Below, piece after piece: positions 6,186 to 13,470 of a stretch of DNA of 16,016 bases. The notes beneath the pieces are model-generated. The model was not told where the DNA came from and made no database searches. It saw only the letters and a program-made list of their open reading frames with translations. The stretch is from assembly GCA_021826835.1 (NCBI GenBank), contig JAKAYH010000016.1, positions 1 to 16,016 of the forward strand. Reading direction: 5' to 3'. Each line of letters starts with the position of its first letter. The stretch's first letter is position 1. Position numbers and translations under genes: made by a program. The DNA comes from Thermoplasmata archaeon (GTDB taxonomy: Archaea; Thermoplasmatota; Thermoplasmata; Thermoplasmatales; Thermoplasmataceae).

Positions 6186-7268
6186 ATGAAAATTTTATGG
6201 CTCGCACATCGTGATCCTTTAAATCCGAGGGCTGGTGGTGCGGAACGAATCATTTATGAGATTGGAATACGCCTTGCAAGGAATGGCCATCAGGTCTCGA
6301 TTTTAGCTGGAGGCTGGAAAAACTGCAAACGGGAAGAATATCTATGTGGAATTCACATAATGAGATTTGGTTACCGTATTGGGCCACATATTGCACTTCC
6401 AGTTCACATTTTAAAGCACAGATATGATATCATTATTGCTGATTTGGGTCATGCTGTTCCTTGGGTATCCCCAGTCTTGTTAAGAAAGAAGACCATTGTT
6501 TCCTTTCTGCATCTCCACGCGAGATCGCTTCCTGGACAGGTAAGTAAATTACTAGCATATTTGATAACTGCAATAGAAAAATTATATTTCCTATTTTACA
6601 ATGAATCTCATTTCGTAACTATTTCAAACACATCATTTGCTGATCTAGAGAATCTGGGCATTAAAACTAAAAATATATCTCTTATAAGCCCTGGAGTAAA
6701 CAGTGAATTATTCCATCCATCAATAAAAACTGAATATCAGTCCATTGTGTATTTTGGTGGCATGCGTCCATATAAAAGGCCAGAAGAATCTCTTTACCTA
6801 CTAAAGGAACTGCGAAATAAAATTACTGGTATTAAGCTAACTATTATTGGAGACGGACCATCGAAGAAAGAACTTGAAAGATTATGTATAGATCTTGATC
6901 TTGAAGAAAATGTGGTGTTTACTGGTAAAATTTCATACAGTGAAATTGCAAATATTGTCGCATCCTCTTGGTTAAATATCCACTCCTCTGTTACAGAAGG
7001 CTGGGGTATCTCCATAATTGAAGCGGCTTCTGCCGGTACCCCGACGGTTGCATATAACGTGCCAGGGGTGTCTAATAGTGTAGAAAATGGCTTCAATGGC
7101 ATAACTGTTGAAAACTATAACAGAAAAGCTTTAGCTGATGCTGCCTTCTCGATATTGAACGACCCGGGGAGATGGTGGTCATCATCCACTGAGGTCGCAA
7201 AGAAATATTCCTGGGACAAGACAGCAGAATTGTGGGAAAAGTTAATTGACAAGATGTGTAATGAATAG
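6186..7268 (+). CDS. Family 4 (GT-B) glycosyltransferase
   Basis: This 360-aa retaining glycosyltransferase takes a nucleotide-activated sugar and adds it to a lipid-linked or other growing glycan at the cytoplasmic membrane face. The N-terminal domain starts MKILWLAHRDP, with the glycine-rich AGGAERIIYEI typical of GT4 acceptor domains. The linker holds SPGVNSELFHP, then VYFGGMRPYKRP. The donor domain shows LTIIGDGP and the E-x7-E motif in EGWGISIIEA (Glu271 and Glu279), followed by AGTPTVAYNVPG. All expected parts are present and the length is normal. The region is visibly AT-richer than the second glycan block at 11-15 kb. A decayed N-terminal copy lies at 2247-2550. Sugar and linkage specificity cannot be inferred. 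Confidence 0.88.
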   Translation: MKILWLAHRDPLNPRAGGAERIIYEIGIRLARNGHQVSILAGGWKNCKREEYLCGIHIMRFGYRIGPHIALPVHILKHRYDIIIADLGHAVPWVSPVLLRKKTIVSFLHLHARSLPGQVSKLLAYLITAIEKLYFLFYNESHFVTISNTSFADLENLGIKTKNISLISPGVNSELFHPSIKTEYQSIVYFGGMRPYKRPEESLYLLKELRNKITGIKLTIIGDGPSKKELERLCIDLDLEENVVFTGKISYSEIANIVASSWLNIHSSVTEGWGISIIEAASAGTPTVAYNVPGVSNSVENGFNGITVENYNRKALADAAFSILNDPGRWWSSSTEVAKKYSWDKTAELWEKLIDKMCNE

Positions 7269-7419
7269 CAATTTAGCAGGGATCTATGACACCTAGAAGC
7301 TCTCGAACGTATTCTGCTTGGCTAATTGGGACTTGTATCACATTCTATATGATAGAGTTGCGTACTCTCTGCATGTAGATTTATTTAGTGACCTTTATTT
7401 TTAAACAGATAAATTTTTT

Positions 7420-7502
7420 CGACCCATTCTTCATTTTCATCGACCCATGACCCGACCCATTCCCGTACCATCGATTGTACCGTTGGCCGCCCATCGACCC
7501 AT
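7420..7502 (+). repeat. Cluster of four CGACCCAT repeats with a near-palindrome
   Basis: The gap 7269-7571 holds no gene but has CGACCCAT at 7420-7427, 7441-7448, 7453-7460 and 7495-7502. Two of these are embedded in the longer ATCGACCCATGA (7439-7450 and 7493-7504). Between the third and fourth copies, GTACCATCGATTGTAC (7465-7480) is a palindrome with one mismatched pair. The repeats are irregularly spaced and too short for CRISPR. Protein-binding iterons or an RNA element are possible. Their role is not known to me. The first part of the gap (7269-7419) shows only T-rich runs that may end GT4 transcription. Confidence 0.6.
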
Positions 7503-7571
7503 GAGCGACCAATTTGTACATTTTAGAATCTCATATCCATGACCCCCCGTATATGAGACCATGTATCCTAT

Positions 7572-7697
7572 ATGAACTTGCATATCCTCGAAAGTTCATT
7601 TGAAAACTGGGAAAAAATGGAATGTACAGAAAGGATTTTTGAGTTTCTTGGATCGAATGTAAGAATTATGGATTCGTTTATGAAAAACATAAAATAA
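7572..7697 (+). CDS. Possible small protein, 41 aa
   Basis: An ATG at 7572 starts a frame MNLHILESSFENWEKMECTE that ends at TAA 7695-7697, 29 bases before the next gene. GTATATGAG about 20-25 bases upstream could be a leaderless promoter. The composition is acidic and amphipathic, and no family is recognised. A chance frame is the main alternative. Confidence 0.25.
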   Translation: MNLHILESSFENWEKMECTERIFEFLGSNVRIMDSFMKNIK

Positions 7698-7726
7698 GGG
7701 ATATACGTAATTGTTATTAGATAAAT

Positions 7727-9897
7727 ATGAATCTGAATCAGTTCAAAAAGGTTTTTACTTCTTATCTCAAGGGAGATAGTTATTCGGAGATAGAGAAATC
7801 CACTGACGTACCGAAGAGCACTGTTCAGCGATGGATACAGGAATTCAAGGATGGTGACATAGGGATATACAAGGAGACTCTTCCTTATATAGACGAACTT
7901 ACGGATATTGGAAAATTCATGCGTGAAAACGGCCTTGAGCTCGCTGACATAAAGGGTGCTGCAGTCATGGCGTCAATTATCAAATCCATCGGGATTCAAA
8001 TGGACACGCTGATAGAAATCGGAAAATCTCTGAAGAGTGTCAATGCTCCGGAGGTTGTTAATGAGGTGGCCTGGACTATTGTAAATATAATAGGCAACGG
8101 AACAAAACCCTCAGAACTGCAGCAGAAGATAGACGAGATGCAGAAAGAGAAAAGCGAGAAAGTGGCTGAACTGGTTATGATAAACAAGAACATTGAGGAG
8201 AGCGCGGAAGCTGAACGCAAAGCAGAGGAAAAGGTTCGTAAAAAGAGCAAGGATCTTCTTACGCTGCAGAAAAATCTCGCTGAAGCCAAGAAAGAGCTGG
8301 AATCTGTCCGCGGAGAAACTGAAGAGAAAAGAGAGATCATAGAGAATGCGGGGAAAGTCAACGGTTTCATTCAGAAAAATGACATCGACCTCAATCAGCT
8401 CAATCAGTTCTATAGCATGGCAAGGAAATATGATTTCGATATAGAGAGAATATCCTCAATAATCGGTTTGGAGTCCTTTGGTCTGAGTATCGACACAGAA
8501 ACCTATGAGATATCAGATATAGTGAAGTCTCTCGACAGTTTATACAAGAGAGGATGGAATTACCGCGTGCTCAAACAGCTGGATCTGGTAACGGAAAATA
8601 CAAATATCCAGCCGGGAGATGCGGTTGATGATCTTCTGCGTTATTATAAAGAAAGGGATTTTATGAAGAATTCCTTGGACGCCCTTAAAAATGAGGAAGA
8701 GGAACTTGTTAAAAGTATCGAATCGAAGACAAGTGAGTACGACAAACTGAAAAAGGAATATGATCATACAGTAGAGGAAAGAGATAATGCTCAGAAACAA
8801 AAGGATTCTTTAGTTACAGCAATTTCCAACCTAAAGGCAGATGAAAGGCTTATGAGAAACGGAATCACAAGCATAGAACAGATAGATTCTTTGATCGATA
8901 CGAAGAGATCTGAGGTGAAGGATATTCAGAGTGAAATCCAAAAATATGAAATATCAAAGGAATGAATGGAGAGAGAAATAGAAGATGAGAGAAGTAAAAT
9001 TGAATCTGCACAGCAATTTTTTGGACTTATGAAGTTCGGAACACCGGGCACTGTGAGAGATCAGAAAAGCGAGATCGAGAAGGCTCTCGATAAAGAAGAC
9101 GGAAACTTCAATATAAATAATGTCACGGATAGGAATAAATGGGCAAGATAGGCTGCGATGAAACTTCTTTTCAAAATTGCTGGAGATGAAGTTGCAGGGG
9201 TAAATTATCACAATTTAGGAAAACTCAGGATCATAGACGGAGAAGAATACGAGGATCTGATCTCTTATCGGAGTAGGCTCAACGAGATAGATCAGAAAGA
9301 AACTGAAATTAGGAGTGAAATGAATGAGATGAGTAAGGACATATCAACGTTCATATCTGATGTTATTGAAGAGAAAATTAAGGCTACCCAAGAGGTTGAC
9401 AGGCTGATAGTTGGAGTTACGGAAAGGGAGATCAGGAAGCAGCTCAAAACAGAGTTAGAGGATGCCAAAGTTATCAGTCCATTATGTACGATATTAACCA
9501 TGATTTTAATCTTCCAACAATATTACTTCGGTGAACAGACAGGGATACAAAAAGGCCGGTCGCTGGATATCTTTATCCGGCAGATTTTGCAGAGGCTTTC
9601 AAATCCGGAGACTACGTAAAGATAATGAATGGAACTGGCGGTTCAAATTATATACACTTATGCACAGCAATGAGGCAAATGTTCTCCAATAAATTCAATT
9701 CTATTTTTTATAAGTCGGTACAGGAAACCTTGACTCCCGCAAAAATTACCGCTATTCGCCGTGACAGAAATTCTATCGCTTCCAATAAACAGGATGAGAA
9801 GCCAGAGCGACAGTCTACTCACACAAAAATTAGGATACACGGTGGTGTTCTCAATAGAGATGATAAGAAAAATGAAGATAAAAGAGAAGGCAACTAA
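7727..9897 (+). pseudogene. Long HTH plus coiled-coil protein gene, broken by three stops and a frameshift
   Basis: ATG 7727 opens a 412-codon frame. Residues about 12-42 form a resolvase-like helix-turn-helix (GDSYSEIEKS, then PKSTVQRWIQEF). Heptad-rich coiled coil fills about 105-215 and 310-412 around a central globular part. TGA at 8963-8965 ends the frame, but the same frame continues as further charged coiled coil to TAG 9149-9151, then again (AAMKLLFKIAGDE) to about 9480. There the coding character moves to the +1-base frame (MYDINHDFNLPTIL), meets TGA at 9532-9534, and runs on (GYLYPADFAEAFKSGDYVKI) to 9897. The reconstructed protein would be about 720 aa. Each stop can arise from CGA or CAG by one C-to-T change. 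I recognise no family beyond the HTH. The first 412 residues could still be made. A TATA-like GATATACG lies about 23 bases before the ATG, suggesting a leaderless transcript. Confidence 0.65.
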
Positions 9898-10172
9898 AGA
9901 AGATCGTTTATCCTGCTGATATAGTCCGCTACTTTTTCCCCTTTTTCGGTAAGTTTTATCATCCTTTTTCTTGGATAGGATGATGTGTCTGTCCTAACTG
10001 ATATAATCCCAAGTTCCTCGGCATGGTTGATCGCAGGATACAAAGACGTCGGATATAGTCTATAGACATCAATGAGCTTTTGAAAATTCACCTCACCGTT
10101 CTCAAAAAGGATTAGAATCAATCGAAGGATTCCGGAATGTTTTTCAAGTGCTGCAATCTTGTACTCCGACAT
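9894..10172 (-). CDS. Small winged-helix transcriptional regulator
   Basis: The 92-aa protein fits a single winged helix. The helix HSGILRLILILFENG is followed by FQKLIDVYR, the recognition helix region SLYPAINHAEELGIISVR, a basic wing (SSYPRKRMIKLTEKG), and a C-terminal helix KVADYISRIN. This is the compact archaeal PadR/MarR-like design, DNA-binding as a dimer. The start ATG 10170-10172 has no ribosome binding site. A TATA-like sequence inside the inverted repeat 10195-10214 lies about 25-40 bases upstream, so the transcript would be leaderless and the repeat a likely autoregulatory operator. The gene diverges from the unknown gene at 10288 and converges on the broken coiled-coil gene, overlapping its end by four bases. 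No ligand-binding domain is present. Confidence 0.75.
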   Translation of the reverse strand: MSEYKIAALEKHSGILRLILILFENGEVNFQKLIDVYRLYPTSLYPAINHAEELGIISVRTDTSSYPRKRMIKLTEKGEKVADYISRINDLL

Positions 10173-10194
10173 TATAATTAAACCATATCATTTT

Positions 10195-10214
10195 GTGGTA
10201 TATGAATATACCAC
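10195..10214. promoter_or_regulatory. Perfect inverted repeat, probable operator of the winged-helix gene
   Basis: GTGGTATA-TGAA-TATACCAC has two 8-base arms with no mismatch and a four-base spacer. It stands 23-42 bases ahead of the regulator's start, over its expected TATA box. This is the form and place of a dimer-binding site for a small winged-helix repressor. The binding protein is inferred from proximity. Confidence 0.6.
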
Positions 10215-10253
10215 CTACTTCTGTAAACAAAAGGTTTGTAATCAACATACATA

Positions 10254-10269
10254 TTACTTACGTAAGTAA
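10254..10269. promoter_or_regulatory. Perfect 16-base palindrome ahead of gene 10288
   Basis: TTACTTACGTAAGTAA is fully self-complementary and ends 18 bases before ATG 10288, overlapping or just downstream of the AT-rich ACATATTACTTA that could be the TATA box. It differs in sequence from the inverted repeat at 10195, so either two proteins or two promoters are involved. It is a likely operator for the rightward gene. Confidence 0.6.
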
Positions 10270-10287
10270 ATAGCATAGGTGAGAAAA

Positions 10288-10665
10288 ATGATACCAAAAG
10301 AAGAGGAAATAAGGGAATATGCAAAGTATGCAGCAAGGGTAAGAGAGATAGTGCAGGCGGAGATTGATCGTGCATATGGCCGAACCGATCCGTATCTTTT
10401 GAGCGAGATTTCCAGATCAGCGACCATGCCCATAGGTATATGGATGAGTTACCATGCCGATCTTCCGTTGGACGAAAGAGAAATGAGCCCGGAAGAGGTA
10501 AAGGAAGAACTCGGAAAATTATCTGCAAAATTCGAACTGATCGAGAGCAACGGATTTCTCAGGCCAAAGAGGAATCTTGAGTACACAGAGTTTCGGTCAC
10601 TCAAGAGTGCATTGATTCCTTTGGGATACCGCTACGAACTCGGAAGAGGGTTTGTCAAGGCCTAA
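10288..10665 (+). CDS. Conserved-looking protein of unknown function, 125 aa
   Basis: No family is recognised. ATG 10288 is chosen over the in-frame GTG 10279 because AGGTGA at 10278-10283 is a well-placed ribosome binding site. The protein is soluble and mostly helical: an acidic first helix (KEEEIREYAKYAARVREI), a middle with the motif IGIWMSYHADLP, then a charged helix EMSPEEVKEELGKLSAKFELI, and a basic C-terminus (SALIPLGYRYELGRGFVK). No membrane segment, signal peptide or metal motif is seen. It diverges from a winged-helix regulator across an intergenic region with two perfect palindromes, so it is probably the regulator's target and tightly controlled. Codon use and a clean ribosome binding site suggest a real gene. 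Confidence 0.65.
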   Translation: MIPKEEEIREYAKYAARVREIVQAEIDRAYGRTDPYLLSEISRSATMPIGIWMSYHADLPLDEREMSPEEVKEELGKLSAKFELIESNGFLRPKRNLEYTEFRSLKSALIPLGYRYELGRGFVKA

Positions 10666-10952
10666 AACAATGAGGCTATGTTTTCCTGACCAGATCTCAA
10701 ATAAAGGGATTGCTCTTAACACAAGCTGCTTTTGGTTCTAAAAATATTTCTTATACTGAAACCATTTTGCTTGAATAATCCTGTTGATGGTATTCATCTC
10801 CCTGATCATTCTAGAATAGATACTGCCTGAGATTCTATTTTTTATTTCTGTTCTTCTTATGCTTTTTTTCCTACTCTCTAAGTATAAATATAGATATGTG
10901 TCCTGGACATCCTGATTCAAAGTCGAGGATCTAAACTGGCAGAGTGATTTGA
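10666..10952. other. Intergenic stretch with promoter of the methyltransferase gene
   Basis: No supported gene lies here. TATAAATATA at 10883-10892 is a good TATA box. Transcription would start near 10912, leaving a leader of about 40 bases before ATG 10953. TGTCC-T-GGACA at 10899-10909 is a small palindrome between box and start, a possible regulator site. A 60-codon minus-strand frame with a TTG start was not accepted. Confidence 0.5.
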
Positions 10953-11627
10953 ATGGATATAAGGAAGAAACAGCAGATATCCCTGTTTTTCTGGCGCCGG
11001 TATTCCGTTACCTTTGACCGGATGAACAGGAACGCAATAAACAAAGAGTTCGCAGAGAAGAATCGAGGCGTGCGAGTGTTCCCTAATAGATCTAGACAGT
11101 GGAGATATATTTATCACGATATTTTGAGAGACGTGCCTATAGACTATCTCGAGTTCGGTGTTTTCCGGGGGGATTCCATTCGCGAGTGGTGTTCCTTGAG
11201 CACCTCGCCTGACAGTAGATTCTATGGGTTCGACACCTTTACCGGTTTACCGGAACATTGGTTCAGCGATTTCAGCAAAGATGCTTTTAGCACTGGTGGT
11301 AAGATACCGATACTTCAGGACAGACGAGTGAATTTTATAAAGGGGCTCTTTCAGGACACATTACACGACTTCCTAAAGAATTACCACAGAAAGAACACTA
11401 TCGTCCTGCACATGGATGCTGATCTTTATTCCTCAGCACTTTTCGTCATGATTTCCATGCATCAATACTTGAGAAAAGGGGATGTATTAATGTTCGATGA
11501 TTTTTTGGACCCGCTGGGAGAATTCAAAGCTTTCAGCGACTATTGCCAGGTTTTCAAGATCAAACCTGAGATCGTCTCGGCGGTCAGGTACGGAAAGCTT
11601 TTTGATAAGGCAGCTTTCGTCTTCTGA
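10953..11627 (+). CDS. TylF/MycF-type SAM-dependent sugar O-methyltransferase
   Basis: The 224-aa class I methyltransferase resembles the TylF/MycF/NovP group, Mg2+-dependent enzymes that methylate sugar hydroxyls. The SAM loop YLEFGVFRGDSI is at residues 65-76, followed by FYGFDTFTGLPEHW (90-103), where the acidic strand-2 residue binds SAM ribose. GLFQDTLHDFL (131-141) comes next, with the metal ligands in HMDADLYSS (Asp155, Asp157) and MFDDFLDP (Asp182/183). All core motifs are present, and length is a little below the roughly 250 aa of characterised members. A GalE-like epimerase follows after 59 bases, and other glycan genes are near. The role inferred is O-methylation of a surface-glycan sugar, perhaps as a chain-end cap. 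The start at ATG 10953 fits the promoter. An internal ATG at 11021 is possible. Confidence 0.8.
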   Translation: MDIRKKQQISLFFWRRYSVTFDRMNRNAINKEFAEKNRGVRVFPNRSRQWRYIYHDILRDVPIDYLEFGVFRGDSIREWCSLSTSPDSRFYGFDTFTGLPEHWFSDFSKDAFSTGGKIPILQDRRVNFIKGLFQDTLHDFLKNYHRKNTIVLHMDADLYSSALFVMISMHQYLRKGDVLMFDDFLDPLGEFKAFSDYCQVFKIKPEIVSAVRYGKLFDKAAFVF

Positions 11628-11686
11628 TGCCCTGGACATTATGATAGAGTGTAAACTTCTTTATTCTCCTGAATTATAACGTTCGC

Positions 11687-12586
11687 GTGTCAAGAAAATT
11701 CCTAATAACCGGTGGAGAAGGTTTCATCGGGAGAAATATCAAGAATTACATCATCTCAAATGGAGACGCTGCACAGACTCTCGATATCGGTGGCGATCCC
11801 GATTACCGTGTATCCGTCACAGACTTCGATAGCCTCATGGACATAAAGGAAGACTTTGACGGTGTGTTTCATCTCGCTGCTGTGACATCACCCCCGCAAT
11901 TTGAAGACGACCCTCTCACAGGTTTTGAGGTGAACGCAAACGGAACATTGAATGTTCTGGAATTTGCCCGCGAAAGGAATATCAAGAGGGTGGTGCTTGC
12001 ATCTTCTTCCGCCACGTATGGGAATGCACAAATAATGTCAACTGAAGAAGATTTTCCAAAGAGCTATGAAAACATATACCCAATAACAAAGATGGTTAGT
12101 GAATATCTTGCAAGATATTATTTCGATCAAAAGGGGATCGAATGCATTTCACTAAGGTATTTCAACACATATGGTTCTGGGGAGAACACTAAGTCACAGT
12201 ATGCAAGTGTAGTTTGGCGCTTCGTCAAAGCCCTTAGTAAAGGGGAGAGGGCGGTGATATACGGGGACGGAGAGCAGAAAAGGGACTTCATCTATGTCCT
12301 GGATACAGCAAGGGCCTCGTATCTCGCCATGCTTCATGGCAAATCTGGAGAATCCTACAATATCGGAACGGGTGTGAGCACGACGTTTAATGACATCTAT
12401 GCCATCGTCAAGGAAGAGATGCAGTCTGAATTGGAAGCGGAGCATGTTCCAAACCCGTTTAAGAATTACCAGTATTTCACACAGGCAGATATGACCAAAA
12501 CAAGAAGAGATCTCGGGTTTATCCCAGAACATGACCTAAGATCGGGAATAAGAAGCATGCTTCAGAACGATATCAGATCCATCTAA
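11687..12586 (+). CDS. NAD-dependent nucleotide-sugar epimerase, GalE-like
   Basis: This is an extended SDR enzyme of 299 aa. The NAD-binding motif GGEGFIG is at residues 9-15, HLAAVTSPP at 62-70, the catalytic serine in SSSATYG (106-112), and Y131-x3-K135 in YPITK. It continues with SLRYFNTYG and VIYGDGEQKRDFIYVLDTA. These are the motifs of archaeal and bacterial UDP-glucose/UDP-GlcNAc 4-epimerases, which interconvert C4 stereoisomers. Alternatives are UDP-glucuronate epimerases and dTDP-glucose dehydratase-like proteins. It differs from the UXS-like enzyme at 3180-4124 (no YDEGKR). The start is GTG 11687. CTTCTTTATTC about 25 bases upstream could be a TATA region for a leaderless transcript. 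The end overlaps the end of the convergent GT2 gene by 14 bases. Confidence 0.82.
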   Translation: MSRKFLITGGEGFIGRNIKNYIISNGDAAQTLDIGGDPDYRVSVTDFDSLMDIKEDFDGVFHLAAVTSPPQFEDDPLTGFEVNANGTLNVLEFARERNIKRVVLASSSATYGNAQIMSTEEDFPKSYENIYPITKMVSEYLARYYFDQKGIECISLRYFNTYGSGENTKSQYASVVWRFVKALSKGERAVIYGDGEQKRDFIYVLDTARASYLAMLHGKSGESYNIGTGVSTTFNDIYAIVKEEMQSELEAEHVPNPFKNYQYFTQADMTKTRRDLGFIPEHDLRSGIRSMLQNDIRSI

Positions 12587-13385
12587 ATTTCCTGTAGTAG
12601 AGGTCGATGAGTTTCTTCGGAATGTACTTCCAAAATCGGGAATGCCTGATACGGAAACCTACTAGAGAAGCACCCTGCCCAAGGACCTCTCCGATCGTAT
12701 TAAACTTGCTTTCATCCTCATGGCTATATTTTACTGGAACTTCTATGATACCCGCACCATGCTTCTTTAAATAATATAGTAAAGCAACATCAAAGAATGT
12801 GTTAGTTACCGAAACATTATCAAAGGCTTTTCTCGCGTAACTTGTCTTTATGATCTTGTAGCCACACTGTGTGTCCCTTACCTTTATCCCAAGTGCTCCC
12901 CGGACGAGGACATTGAACCCTCTGCTGGCGAATCTTCTTGTAAATGGAATTTTATTCTCAGCATTAGAGTATCTGTCGAAAATAACAACATCAAAATGTC
13001 CTAACAAGTTTAACGAGGACACAAGGCTATCTAAAGATATGCTACTATCTGCGTCCATGAGCATTATAAATTCCCCTTTTGCGGCATATATTGCTCTTTT
13101 TATGGCGGCTCCCTTGCCACTACGCCCTGAACCTTTCAGATAATTCAAGAATGGATAGTAATCCGCAAAGTCCTTTACAAGGATCTCTGTGCTGTCGTTA
13201 CCGTCAATAGAAACGATCACGTTCCAGGGAAGATCGTTCGAACCAATATATGCGCATATCTCATCAAGAACCGGTTTAATTCTTTTTTCCTCATTGTAAG
13301 CAGGGATTATGATGGTGAACGTACTCTCTATATCAAAACCTGAATTTTCCAGGGAATAAGACAGAGCTGCTTGATTTGAATGCAT
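12573..13385 (-). CDS. GT2 glycosyltransferase, dolichyl-phosphate glucosyl/mannosyltransferase type
   Basis: The 270-aa protein has the complete GT-A domain: FTIIIPAYNEEKRI (23-36), VIVSIDGNDSTE (56-67), GSGRSGKGAAIKRAI (85-99), the DXD motif in LMDADSS (109-115), and DTQCGYKIIK (171-180). The last motif is characteristic of ALG5/DPM1/GtrB-like enzymes that load a sugar onto dolichyl or polyprenyl phosphate. No C-terminal membrane helices follow, so it is a soluble or peripheral enzyme. It would produce the lipid-P-sugar donor or the first lipid-linked sugar at the cytoplasmic membrane face. The flippase gene lies upstream on the same strand. ATG 13383-13385 is preceded by ATTTAAAT about 30-38 bases away, so it has its own promoter. 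Confidence 0.85.
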   Translation of the reverse strand: MHSNQAALSYSLENSGFDIESTFTIIIPAYNEEKRIKPVLDEICAYIGSNDLPWNVIVSIDGNDSTEILVKDFADYYPFLNYLKGSGRSGKGAAIKRAIYAAKGEFIMLMDADSSISLDSLVSSLNLLGHFDVVIFDRYSNAENKIPFTRRFASRGFNVLVRGALGIKVRDTQCGYKIIKTSYARKAFDNVSVTNTFFDVALLYYLKKHGAGIIEVPVKYSHEDESKFNTIGEVLGQGASLVGFRIRHSRFWKYIPKKLIDLYYRKFRWI

Positions 13386-13415
13386 GCCAATTTCTTATGA
13401 ATAATCGTAGGAAAC

Positions 13416-13423
13416 ATTTAAAT
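13416..13423 (-). promoter_or_regulatory. TATA box of the dolichyl-P-type GT2 gene
   Basis: ATTTAAAT lies 31-38 bases before the start at 13385 on the minus strand, implying a leader of only a few bases. It sits in the gap after the flippase stop, so the gene need not depend on the flippase transcript. Confidence 0.45.
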
Positions 13424-13470
13424 ATTCCCATTTGCGATCCGATTTTTAAACCCAAGAAGCAAAATATCCC

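Noticed and set aside
7420..7502. CRISPR array
   Set aside because: The repeats are only 8 bases, spacing is irregular (21, 12 and 42 bases), and no cas gene is near.
8963..9151. Recoding of TGA or TAG (selenocysteine or pyrrolysine) in the coiled-coil gene
   Set aside because: Both stops sit in charged coiled-coil sequence with no catalytic context, a further stop and a frameshift follow, and other genes here use the same codons as stops. Ordinary decay explains it better.
142..9600. Similarity between the short ORF at 142-213 (FYPGDFAQ) and the broken coiled-coil gene near 9568 (LYPADFAE)
   Set aside because: Only about 20 bases and seven residues agree, with different flanks. This is too short to claim shared ancestry without a search.
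9154..9619. Separate genes at 8966-9151 and 9158-9619 downstream of the 412-codon frame
   Set aside because: All three are in the same frame, separated only by single stop codons, with no ribosome binding sites and continuous coiled-coil character. One broken gene is more likely than three.
10738..10920. Minus-strand 60-codon frame with lysine- and arginine-rich product
   Set aside because: It starts with TTG, has no ribosome binding site or clear upstream TATA box, shows no recognised motif, and covers the good promoter of the methyltransferase gene on the other strand.
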